Shown: positions 1 to 6,090 of the stretch, piece by piece
How positions within the stretch are numbered: position 1 is the first letter of the stretch
Layout of the letters: every line of letters begins with the position of its first letter
NCBI GenBank assembly: GCA_028718405.1
Contig: JAQULV010000011.1
Location: 1 to 11,191, forward strand
DNA: 11,191 nucleotides
DNA from: Smithellaceae bacterium
GTDB lineage: Bacteria > Desulfobacterota > Syntrophia > Syntrophales > JAQULV01
Reading direction: 5' to 3'
The notes under the pieces: model-generated
The model's input: the letters and a program-made list of their open reading frames with translations, nothing else
Databases searched by the model: none
Told to the model about the DNA's origin: nothing
Made by a program: the position numbers and the translations under genes

Positions 1-334
1 CCGCTCTGGCCGTGACCGTATCGCCAAAGAAAGTAGGAGCGCGGAAACGGCACGATATCTCCAGCGCCACGGTACCGAGACCGGGGAGCTTCATGCCCAA
101 TACGGGCGCAATGAGGCTCTGGGGCAAGGCCCCGTGTGCGATCCGTGTCTTGAAAGGAGTGAGCTTCGCGAACTCCTCGTTTAGGTGCATCGGGTTGAAG
201 TCGCCGGAGATGCCGGCGAAGAGGTAGACGTCCGTTTCGCTGATCGTCTTGGTGAAAGAGGCGGACATGCCGACCTCGAGTTGCTCATAGGTGTAGCCTA
301 ACTCCATCTGGGGCTTACCTGCATCGGGGGCCAT
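1..334 (-). CDS. MaoC-type (R)-specific enoyl-CoA hydratase, C-terminus cut off by window edge
   Basis: The protein begins at the ATG whose complement is 332-334, behind an AAGGAGG ribosome site (complement of 340-346) with 5-nt spacing, and runs leftward out of the window. The visible 111 residues match the hot-dog-fold MaoC/PhaJ family. Residues about 40-50 read AGISGDFNPMH, with the catalytic pair expected for hydratase 2 enzymes at D45 and H50. They are followed by an IAHGALPQSLIAPVLG stretch typical of the central helix and by LPG near residue 84. PhaJ-like enzymes hydrate trans-2-enoyl-CoA to (R)-3-hydroxyacyl-CoA, or the reverse, in the cytoplasm, and are usually about 130-160 residues. 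The gene is divergent from the DUF35/thiolase operon and probably shares its control. The family is clear; the chain length or branched substrate cannot be read from the sequence. Confidence 0.88.
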   Translation of the reverse strand, partial: MAPDAGKPQMELGYTYEQLEVGMSASFTKTISETDVYLFAGISGDFNPMHLNEEFAKLTPFKTRIAHGALPQSLIAPVLGMKLPGLGTVALEISCRFRAPTFFGDTVTARA

Positions 335-487
335 AAAAACCTCCTTCGTCGGTTATCGTGATCATTTCTATGGTGTAAGATGAAAAGAAGAATCATGGGG
401 ACCGGGTGCGCCGTCACAGTAGAATGACAGAAGGGATGAAGGCGACCTTTGGCCTGCCTGCCAACCGGTGGGTTCCCCTAGGGCGCC

Positions 488-516
488 TTTATAACGGCTC
501 CTGATTGACTTGTCAA
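488..516 (-). promoter_or_regulatory. Sigma-70-type promoter for the leftward hydratase gene
   Basis: Reading the minus strand there is a -35 TTGACA (complement of 511-516), exactly 17 bp of spacer, then a -10 TATAAA (complement of 488-493). The match to consensus is near perfect. The expected start of transcription is near 481, giving a leader of roughly 147 nt before the hydratase ATG. The -35 box lies inside operator 1. Confidence 0.75.
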
Positions 517-519
517 TCA
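502..519. promoter_or_regulatory. Operator 1: perfect 18-bp inverted repeat TGATTGACTTGTCAATCA
   Basis: The half-sites TGATTGAC and GTCAATCA are exact reverse complements around a 2-bp centre. The site covers the -35 box of the leftward promoter for the MaoC-type hydratase, so a bound dimer would be expected to block RNA polymerase. The architecture resembles operators of TetR-family regulators of acyl-CoA metabolism, such as the Bacillus FadR site TGAATGANTANTCATTCA. The regulator family is inferred, and no regulator gene is present in the window. Confidence 0.75.
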
Positions 520-669
520 ATTTTTCGCGGTAAGTTCCCGCTCTCCGCCGGTCCCGCATCTATCTATGTAATAGCCGATGATGATTGGATAAAACCGGGA
601 TGCAGTTTCCGATTTGCGGGGCTAAAGTTGCGGTTTCACGACCTCAAAGCGGAAGTAAAACACAGATGC

Positions 670-687
670 TGATTGACAGGTCAATCA
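670..687. promoter_or_regulatory. Operator 2: perfect 18-bp inverted repeat TGATTGACAGGTCAATCA
   Basis: The half-sites are the same as in operator 1 and only the central dinucleotide differs. The flanks C on the left and ATT on the right are also shared. The centres of the two sites are 168 bp apart, close to 16 helical turns at 10.5 bp per turn, so both would present on the same DNA face. The site overlaps the -35 element of the rightward promoter candidate. It is a probable binding site for the same dimeric repressor. Confidence 0.75.
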
Positions 688-701
688 ATTTATGCTTTGA
701 A
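673..701 (+). promoter_or_regulatory. Probable promoter for the DUF35/thiolase operon
   Basis: A consensus -35 TTGACA at 673-678 sits within operator 2. With a 17-bp spacer the -10 would be TTTGAA at 696-701, a weak match. The transcript would start near 708, about 104 nt before the first gene. The -35 box is convincing; the -10 assignment is tentative. Confidence 0.5.
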
Positions 702-811
702 AGACTCTGCGACGGGCGACCCGCCGCGTCAAGCAGTGAACGGGCTCAGAGAGATCGCCGTTCCGTCCGACAGTACCGGATGTTCAGAGCAAGAAAACAG
801 GAGGCATAGGC

Positions 812-1279
812 ATGTCCGACATCTTCAAAGGTATTGAGCCACTCATCTACGAAAGCAAGATCAACGTACCTTACAGCTGGTGGGCAGGTGACACGGCGAG
901 CAAGTTCTTCATCAACCTACGTGACGAAAAGAAGATTATCGCCCCGCGCTGCGGAAGCTGCGGCAAGGTATTCCTGCCGCCGCGCAAGGTCTGTCCCGCC
1001 TGCTTCACGGAGAATACCGAATGGGTGAGCGTCTCCGACGAGGGGACCCTCGTCTCTTACAGCGTGGCCCGGCGCAAACTCGCATCGATTCCCGCCGACA
1101 AAAAGCTTCCTGTCGTCTGGGGGCTCGTGAAGCTCGACGGTGCCGACACGGCGATACTTCACTTCTTGGACGACGTAGATCCTGGTGACGTGAAGATCGG
1201 TATGCGTGTGAAGGCGGTATTTGCCGAGCAGAGGACGGGTGGTATCCGCGACATCTCACACTTCAAGCCTGTCAGGTAG
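812..1279 (+). CDS. DUF35 Zn-ribbon/OB-fold acyl-CoA-associated protein (first copy)
   Basis: This 155-residue protein has the layout of the DUF35 family. An N-terminal helical arm (SWWAGDTASKFFINL, about residues 22-36) leads into a rubredoxin-like zinc ribbon with C47, C50, C61 and C64 (CxxC-x10-CxxC). An OB-fold half follows from about residue 75 and ends with the conserved RDISHF-type tail. DUF35 proteins are obligate small partners of thiolase-fold enzymes (BbsA of benzoylsuccinyl-CoA thiolase, PhlB, and the ChsH2 DUF35 domain with Ltp2) and help hold CoA substrates. The ATG has an AGGAGG site at 799-804 with a 7-nt spacer. It is the first gene of the operon, and thiolase-fold gene A starts 10 bp after its stop. 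The immediate partner is therefore probably that enzyme, although the reaction is unknown. Confidence 0.9.
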   Translation: MSDIFKGIEPLIYESKINVPYSWWAGDTASKFFINLRDEKKIIAPRCGSCGKVFLPPRKVCPACFTENTEWVSVSDEGTLVSYSVARRKLASIPADKKLPVVWGLVKLDGADTAILHFLDDVDPGDVKIGMRVKAVFAEQRTGGIRDISHFKPVR

Positions 1280-1289
1280 GGGAGGGAAA

Positions 1290-2435
1290 ATGGATCGAGC
1301 TGCAATCATCGGCGTCGGAATGACGAAAATTGAAGCGAACAAGAGCAGGGAAACCTTTGCCGACATGGCCTGGGAGGCGGTGAACAAGGCACTGGACGAT
1401 GCGGGGATGACGATTGCCGATATCGACAACGTCGTTACCACCTCGAGCGATTTCTGGGACGGGCGTACAATCTCCTGCATGGCGGTAGGCGACGCCAGCG
1501 GCGCGGCCGACAAGAACATCTCCTGCATTGAAGGCGACGGTACCTACGGTGCCTTTTACGGCTACATGCGGGCGCTCTCCGGTTCCTACAAGACGACCCT
1601 GGTGACGGGCCACTCGAAAGGATCGCAGGGCGTCTCAAGCCTTCTCACCAACGCGGCTTTCGACCCTATCTATGAGAGGGGCCTGGGGATGGATATGATC
1701 AGTGCCTGCGCGATGCAGGCCAACGCCTATATGAATAAAACAGGCGTTACCCCTGAACAAGCGGCGCTCGTTTCGGTCAAGAACCACGGTAACGCCTTGA
1801 AGAATCCGGTCGCGCAGCTTCCCATGAAGATCAGCGTCGGCGACGTCATGAAATCGGAGATGATCGCCGATCCACTCCGCAAGCTCGACTGCTCGCCGAT
1901 TTCCGATGGCTGTTGTGCCGTGGTCATCGCCCACGAGGCCGTGGCGGAGAAGTTCAAGAAGAGGCCGATCTGGGTCCGGGGACTCGCCTTCCGGACCGAT
2001 GCCTTCTTCTTTGGTGATCGTGATCTGGCCCGGAGCAATGCCTTGGCCGCGGCGGCGCAGGATGCATACAAGATGGCGGGGATCACCGACCCCAAAAAGG
2101 AGATCGACCTCATTGAGCTCTACGATGCCTTTACATACCAGGAGCTCCTGTGGCTCGAGGAGATGGGCTTTGCCGAATACGGAAAGGCAACGGAACTCCT
2201 GGCGCAGGGCCAGTTCGATATCGATGGCGCCTTACCGGTCAATGCTTCCGGAGGTCTGATGGCCGGCCATCCCGTCATTGCCGCGGGACTGTACCGAATC
2301 GCGGAGATTGTTCTGCAGCTCCGCGGTGAAGCCGGTGCTCACCAGGTAAAGAAAGCCAAGACGGGACTTGCCCACGGCGTGAACGGCCTCTGCGGCCAGT
2401 CACACTGTGTCTGGATACTGGATCAGGAAAGGTAG
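1290..2435 (+). CDS. Thiolase-fold enzyme A (SCP-x/lipid-transfer-like), nucleophilic Cys apparently replaced by Glu
   Basis: The start at 1290 (381 residues) is chosen because a GGGAGGG-type ribosome site lies just upstream and the family N-terminus begins at MDRAAIIGVGMT; an in-frame ATG at 1221 would overlap the preceding gene. The fold is that of SCP-x-type thiolases: N-terminal IIGVGMT, central SDGCCAVVIA (about 205-214), ELYDAFTYQE (276-285), NASGGLMAGHP with H327, and LAHG with H362. By manual ungapped alignment to the usual VEnaCaSG motif, this protein reads IEGDGTYG (80-87), which puts E81 at the nucleophile position. C79 lies two residues earlier and might be an alternative. Canonical thiolases cleave 3-ketoacyl-CoA; without the cysteine, retro-aldol or another CoA-ester C-C reaction becomes plausible. 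It is paralogous to the next gene and probably binds DUF35. Confidence 0.88.
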   Translation: MDRAAIIGVGMTKIEANKSRETFADMAWEAVNKALDDAGMTIADIDNVVTTSSDFWDGRTISCMAVGDASGAADKNISCIEGDGTYGAFYGYMRALSGSYKTTLVTGHSKGSQGVSSLLTNAAFDPIYERGLGMDMISACAMQANAYMNKTGVTPEQAALVSVKNHGNALKNPVAQLPMKISVGDVMKSEMIADPLRKLDCSPISDGCCAVVIAHEAVAEKFKKRPIWVRGLAFRTDAFFFGDRDLARSNALAAAAQDAYKMAGITDPKKEIDLIELYDAFTYQELLWLEEMGFAEYGKATELLAQGQFDIDGALPVNASGGLMAGHPVIAAGLYRIAEIVLQLRGEAGAHQVKKAKTGLAHGVNGLCGQSHCVWILDQER

Positions 2436-2446
2436 GAGGGATAACC

Positions 2447-3604
2447 ATGGCGAAACGAGTTGCGATCGTAGGAACTGGACAGACCTTTCACAAGAGCCAT
2501 CGCCCCGACGTGAACGGCCAGGAAATCATCAACGAGGCGGTACAGCGGGCCTTGGCCGACGCGGATCTGAAGATAAAGGATATCGATGCCATCGTCATCG
2601 GCAACATGGACCACTTCGAGGGCATCAACTACGTAGACTGCTGGAGCGTCGACGGTTCCGGTGGCGTGATGAAACCGGTCATCAAGATCACGACCGGCGG
2701 CACGACGGGCGCGTCGCTCGCCATCGGCGGCAACCACATGGTAGGATCCGGCATGTTTGAAAAGGTCCTGGTGATCGGCTGGGAAAAGAATTCGGAATCG
2801 GACACGACCGGCGCCATCACGACGGCCTTCGATCCCATCTGGGACCGGCAGGTTTTCGCCGGCGCCATCTCGGGCCTCGCTGCTGAGGCGCAGGGCTACA
2901 TGGCGCGCTACGGCGCCTCCGATCGCGACGGCGCCCGCGTTTCCGTGCGGGACCGCAAACACGCCATGAACAACCCCCACGCGCAACTGCGCAAGGAGGT
3001 CACCCTCGAAGAGGTGTTGGCCTCGCCGATGCTTGCCGATCCCATCCATCTGCTCGATGTCTGTCCCCGGACCGACGGGGCCTGCGCCGTCATTATGGCC
3101 AGCGAAGACGTAGCGGAGAAGATCTGTCCCAAACCCGACTGGATCTGGAAGACGGCCGCACGTCATTCCTATGCCTATCTGGGAGATGCCGATTACGGGC
3201 GGCTCGTCAGTATGGAGAGATGCGCCAAGGAGATCTTCCAGAAGGTGGGGATCAAGGAGCCGAGGAAGGAAATAGACGTCATCGAGATGTACCAGCCTTA
3301 CTCCTTTGCCGGGCTCATCTGGATCGAGGATATGGGAATCGTCGGTCCCGGCGAGGCGCCGGGCTACATCTGGGACGGCAACACCGACATGGGGGGAGAG
3401 CTTCCCGTCAATCCCTCGGGCGGCGTCATCTCCTGCAACCCCATCGGCGCCACGGGGCTCATCCGCTGCGCCGAGGCGGCGATGCAGGTGATGGGCAAGG
3501 CGGAAGGCCGCCAGGTACCCGACGTGAATTTCGCCGTCAGCACCGGCTTCGGCGGCTGCTGGTGGACCGACATGCTGCTGCACGGCAAAAAGAAACCCAA
3601 TTAA
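2447..3604 (+). CDS. Thiolase-fold enzyme B (lipid-transfer-like), lacking both canonical Cys and GHP His
   Basis: This 385-residue protein starts 11 bp after enzyme A, behind GGAGGG, and is clearly its paralogue: KEIDVIEMYQPYSFAGLIWIEDMG here against KEIDLIELYDAFTYQELLWLEEMG there, with similar LADPI and DGACAVIMA blocks. The family is the acetyl-CoA acetyltransferase/lipid-transfer-like branch of thiolases. The nucleophile region reads TTGGTTGAS (82-90), with G85 at the cysteine position by manual alignment. The GHP motif is replaced by CNP (C330-N331-P332), and the C-terminal motif is TGFGGCW rather than a Cys- or His-containing thiolase loop. It may be a structural or CoA-binding partner of enzyme A, or may catalyse a different reaction. 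Known precedents for cysteine-less thiolase-fold enzymes with DUF35 partners are the Ltp2-type steroid side-chain aldolases. The fold is confident; the function is inferred. Confidence 0.87.
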   Translation: MAKRVAIVGTGQTFHKSHRPDVNGQEIINEAVQRALADADLKIKDIDAIVIGNMDHFEGINYVDCWSVDGSGGVMKPVIKITTGGTTGASLAIGGNHMVGSGMFEKVLVIGWEKNSESDTTGAITTAFDPIWDRQVFAGAISGLAAEAQGYMARYGASDRDGARVSVRDRKHAMNNPHAQLRKEVTLEEVLASPMLADPIHLLDVCPRTDGACAVIMASEDVAEKICPKPDWIWKTAARHSYAYLGDADYGRLVSMERCAKEIFQKVGIKEPRKEIDVIEMYQPYSFAGLIWIEDMGIVGPGEAPGYIWDGNTDMGGELPVNPSGGVISCNPIGATGLIRCAEAAMQVMGKAEGRQVPDVNFAVSTGFGGCWWTDMLLHGKKKPN

Positions 3605-3615
3605 GAGGTGAGATC

Positions 3616-4080
3616 ATGGCTGACAAGGATCAACTTATCATCGAATCGGGAGAAGCGGCGCAGCCGTTCAAATATGCGGTGGGAATGCCCGGAAGCAAGT
3701 TCTTCGCTGAGACGCGCGACAACAAACGCCTCATGGGCGAGAAGTGTCCCAAGTGCGGGAGGGTCTATGTGCCACCCCGGGGCATTTGCGGCAAATGCTA
3801 TGTGAAGATGGACGAATGGGTCGAGGTCGGTCCCTTGGGCGTGATCGGGACCTTTACGATCCTGCGGTTCGCCTTCATCGATCCGGAAACGGGGCACCAG
3901 AAGCCCGTCCCCTACGGCTACGGCTTCATCAAGCTGGACGGCGCTGACACCCTGTACCAGCACTATATAAACATCGAAGACGAGAGCAAGATCAAGATCG
4001 GTGCCCGAGTCGAGCCGGTCTGGGCCGAAAACCGCAAGGGGACGACGCGCGACATCGAGTATTTCCGAGTCATCGACTGA
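3616..4080 (+). CDS. DUF35 Zn-ribbon/OB-fold acyl-CoA-associated protein (second copy)
   Basis: This 154-residue protein starts at 3616 after an AAGAGGTGAG ribosome site, 11 bp beyond enzyme B. It repeats the DUF35 layout of the first gene: a GSKFFAETRDNKRL arm (about 26-39), a zinc ribbon with C44, C47, C58 and C61 (CPKCG and CGKC), a VPPRGIC linker, an OB-fold segment containing YGFIKLDGADT, and a terminal TRDIEYFRV. It is clearly homologous to the first copy but well diverged, including a longer loop around residues 85-97. It probably pairs with enzyme B, so each thiolase-fold protein would have its own DUF35 subunit. Localisation should be cytoplasmic, as no signal peptide or membrane segment is visible. 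Confidence 0.9.
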   Translation: MADKDQLIIESGEAAQPFKYAVGMPGSKFFAETRDNKRLMGEKCPKCGRVYVPPRGICGKCYVKMDEWVEVGPLGVIGTFTILRFAFIDPETGHQKPVPYGYGFIKLDGADTLYQHYINIEDESKIKIGARVEPVWAENRKGTTRDIEYFRVID

Positions 4081-4083
4081 TCG

Positions 4084-4965
4084 ATGATTGGCACTCCGGC
4101 AATCGAGATCGACGCGGCGCGACGCATCCTGAGACTGAAGAAGGCGCTCTGCGCCGGCATCATCACCGGCACCGATAAAATCCGCTGCGGCTATGGAAAC
4201 GGAGATTGTCTCTATCTCGATTTCGGTAGCCGCGTTTTTGCGCTGGCCGACGCCACCGAGCGTTTCCCCGGCGCCTCCCGCGACATCCTGATGAGACTCT
4301 CGGATGCGCTGAATCAGGAGGTCCCGGCCACGGCTGCAGATTGGAAGACGCTTATCAACCGCAGGGTCTATGCGGGACAGAAATACCAGCACAAAACAAC
4401 CTTCAGTTGCCTTGCCATCAGGGATGACGAAGACGGCCTTCTCCTCACTGTTGCCCACGGCGGCGACAGCGCCGTCACCGTCATGGATTCCGCAAGCGGC
4501 GAGGTTCTCTTCCAGACGGGGCGCAACATGGTCTTTGCCGGGCGCAGCACCGAGATCGTCGACGTCGTCGAATACCGCCTTACCGACAAGAGCGCGCGCA
4601 TCATCATCTCCAGCGACGGGTTCGAAGACCTCATGCGCTTCTGCATCAGTAAGGAGCTCCTCTCCAGCCTCACCGAGGTATTTGCCGCCTATCCCGTCGA
4701 TAACTGGGGCGGCCTCATCCACCGGGTTCTGGAAAGAAATGCGGGGCAATTCGAGCACGACGATATCGGCTTCATCGTCATGGACCCTTTTCATATCGCC
4801 GCGGGACGAAGGCTTATCCTGATTGGCGGTACACAGCCGCAGGAGGAAAAGCGCTATCAGTCGACGCGCGAGTTACGTCGCACCGAAAAATGGGTGACTG
4901 AAGGGAAGTGGATCGAAAACGCCGCCGCATTTTCTGCGGCAGGGATCGTGATCAGAGAGGATTGA
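4084..4965 (+). CDS. PP2C/SpoIIE-like (PPM) phosphatase domain protein, degenerate first motif
   Basis: This 293-residue protein starts 3 bp after the second DUF35 gene, so it is probably translationally coupled; no strong ribosome site is seen. Three PPM-family blocks are visible: VAHGGDSAVTVMD (about 123-135, the GDS core strand), RIIISSDGFEDLM (172-184, with metal-ligand-type D178), and EHDDIGFIVMD (224-234, with D226/D227, the usual DD-I-x-x-I end motif). The first motif, normally VADGMGG, is ALADATERFPG (53-63), so D56 remains but the glycines are lost. PPM enzymes dephosphorylate Ser/Thr using two metal ions; reduced activity or a sensing role is possible here. The roughly 55-residue tail after the domain is unrecognised. 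It is the last gene of the operon before the terminator. The link to acyl-CoA chemistry is unknown. Confidence 0.62.
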   Translation: MIGTPAIEIDAARRILRLKKALCAGIITGTDKIRCGYGNGDCLYLDFGSRVFALADATERFPGASRDILMRLSDALNQEVPATAADWKTLINRRVYAGQKYQHKTTFSCLAIRDDEDGLLLTVAHGGDSAVTVMDSASGEVLFQTGRNMVFAGRSTEIVDVVEYRLTDKSARIIISSDGFEDLMRFCISKELLSSLTEVFAAYPVDNWGGLIHRVLERNAGQFEHDDIGFIVMDPFHIAAGRRLILIGGTQPQEEKRYQSTRELRRTEKWVTEGKWIENAAAFSAAGIVIRED

Positions 4966-4989
4966 CCGTCGGCGAAAATTACGCTAGAT

Positions 4990-5028
4990 AATCCCCCATG
5001 TCGGCAAGGAATGGGGGATTTCCTTTTG
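4990..5028 (+). terminator. Rho-independent terminator of the DUF35/thiolase operon
   Basis: A perfect 10-bp stem AATCCCCCAT / ATGGGGGATT (4990-4999 and 5011-5020) encloses an 11-nt loop and is followed by the pyrimidine-rich TCCTTTTG. It lies 24 bp after the phosphatase stop codon and 25 bp before the next gene, so it separates the two transcription units. Confidence 0.82.
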
Positions 5029-5053
5029 ACTGTGAAACGGGTGAGGAGGAGTC

Positions 5054-6079
5054 ATGTTCGATAAGGGCAAATGCGATCTCTGCGGCCAGTGCCTCTCAAG
5101 CTGTCCTTACCTCGATTTCGACGCTGCGCAGGGAGCGGCGGAATTCGAAGGCCTGATCAAAGGCGGGAAGCCCGGATGGCTTTCCAAGTGCATCACCTGC
5201 TTTGCCTGTAACGAATTATGTCCCCGCAGTGCCCGTCCCTTCGACCTCATCGTCGGGCGGATGGAAGAGAAGGGCGACTACGTCGATCCTGTGATCGTCT
5301 CCGCTGTGCATGAGCGTTTTACGCCCAAAGGCGAGTTCAAATCTCCAGAAATAAAGAGCGAGAAGGTCCTTTCGCTTTGCACCATCGAGCCCATCGTTCC
5401 CTGGGCCTTTCAGGGTCCGATCTTTTCCGGCATGGACGTCGTACGCGGAAGATTCTTCTTCTGCAATGTCCTTTATCCCCATATCGGGAACCATACCTTC
5501 ATGGAGGAGGGAGCGAGACCTCTGATCGAGCGCTACGCCGCGCTGGGTGCAAAAGAGATCGTCTTCGTTCACGACGACTGCTACGCACTTATGGCCGACG
5601 TGGCGCCGCATTTGGGAATTGATCTTCCCTTCCGCCCTATCCATATCTTCGAGCATCTCCGGGATTATCTGAAAGACAACCGGGCGCGCATCAAACCCCT
5701 GGCAAAGAAGATCGCCTACCAGAGACCATGCGCTTCGCGCCTCACGTCCGCGAAGGAAGGGATGCTCGACGAGATCCTCGCCCTCATCGGCTGCGAGCGG
5801 GTGTCGCGCCGTTACGACCGCGAGCATGCCCTCTGCTGCGGCCAGTCCATGAAGGGGTTCATGCAGCGGGGAGATAGGTATCCGGCCTATCAGAAACTGA
5901 ATGTAGAGGATGCCAAAGACCACGGTGCTGAAGCCATGGTCTTTCTCTGCCCCATGTGTCTTGACGCGCTCTGCGGCGAATGCCGGCGGCAGGGGCTGGA
6001 GACTCTTATGATCAGCGATCTGTGTCACTTGGCGCTGGGAGAGAAGCTCCCGCCCGAGGCTTATCAGAACCTCAGCTAG
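5054..6079 (+). CDS. HdrD/GlpC-like iron-sulfur protein: two 4Fe-4S motifs plus CCG domain
   Basis: This 341-residue soluble protein starts at an ATG behind GAGGAGGAG. The N-terminus has two ferredoxin motifs: C7-C10-C13-C17 (CDLCGQCLSSCP) and C46-C49-C52-C56 (CITCFACNELCP). The C-terminal part has one complete CCG domain: C226, then C261-C262-G, then C299 and C302 (CPMC). This is the cysteine set that binds the non-cubane cluster in HdrB/HdrD. The first half, where a second CCG domain would be expected, keeps only C137 and C176 and has DDC where CCG would stand. The arrangement resembles GlpC, HdrD and related electron-transfer subunits of anaerobes. No flavoprotein or membrane partner is adjacent; a cysteine desulfurase gene follows after 11 bp. 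The redox partner is unknown. Confidence 0.85.
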   Translation: MFDKGKCDLCGQCLSSCPYLDFDAAQGAAEFEGLIKGGKPGWLSKCITCFACNELCPRSARPFDLIVGRMEEKGDYVDPVIVSAVHERFTPKGEFKSPEIKSEKVLSLCTIEPIVPWAFQGPIFSGMDVVRGRFFFCNVLYPHIGNHTFMEEGARPLIERYAALGAKEIVFVHDDCYALMADVAPHLGIDLPFRPIHIFEHLRDYLKDNRARIKPLAKKIAYQRPCASRLTSAKEGMLDEILALIGCERVSRRYDREHALCCGQSMKGFMQRGDRYPAYQKLNVEDAKDHGAEAMVFLCPMCLDALCGECRRQGLETLMISDLCHLALGEKLPPEAYQNLS

Positions 6080-6090
6080 AGAAGGAATGT

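Larger units (their letters stand above)
335..811. other. 477-bp divergent intergenic control region
   Basis: This non-coding stretch separates the leftward hydratase gene from the rightward operon. It holds two near-identical 18-bp inverted repeats and a promoter-like element for each direction, annotated separately. The predicted leaders are about 147 nt (leftward) and about 104 nt (rightward). I recognised no riboswitch or small RNA in them. Short open frames cross the region (for example 585-809 from a TTG and 368-559 on the minus strand), but they run through the operators and resemble no protein I know, so I treat the region as regulatory. Confidence 0.75.

Noticed and set aside
12..227. 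Plus-strand open frame of 71 codons at the left edge
   Set aside because: It is antisense to the MaoC-type hydratase, which has a ribosome site and the catalytic D and H motif.
335..480. Possible riboswitch in the long leader of the hydratase gene
   Set aside because: No known riboswitch core or convincing terminator/antiterminator pair could be recognised.
585..809. Open frame of 74 codons from a TTG directly before the first DUF35 gene
   Set aside because: It runs straight through operator 2 and the promoter, has no ribosome site, and its product resembles nothing I know.
1221..1289. Possible 23-residue upstream extension of thiolase-fold enzyme A
   Set aside because: It would overlap the end of the first DUF35 gene and lacks a ribosome site; the family N-terminus begins at 1290.
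2423..3583. Long antisense frame (386 codons) opposite thiolase-fold gene B
   Set aside because: The plus strand encodes a clear thiolase-family protein; the antisense product has no recognisable motifs and is explained by GC-rich codon usage leaving few stops.
3601..4794. Long antisense frame (397 codons) opposite the second DUF35 and phosphatase genes
   Set aside because: It spans two real plus-strand genes and has no ribosome site or family motifs; same GC-bias artefact.
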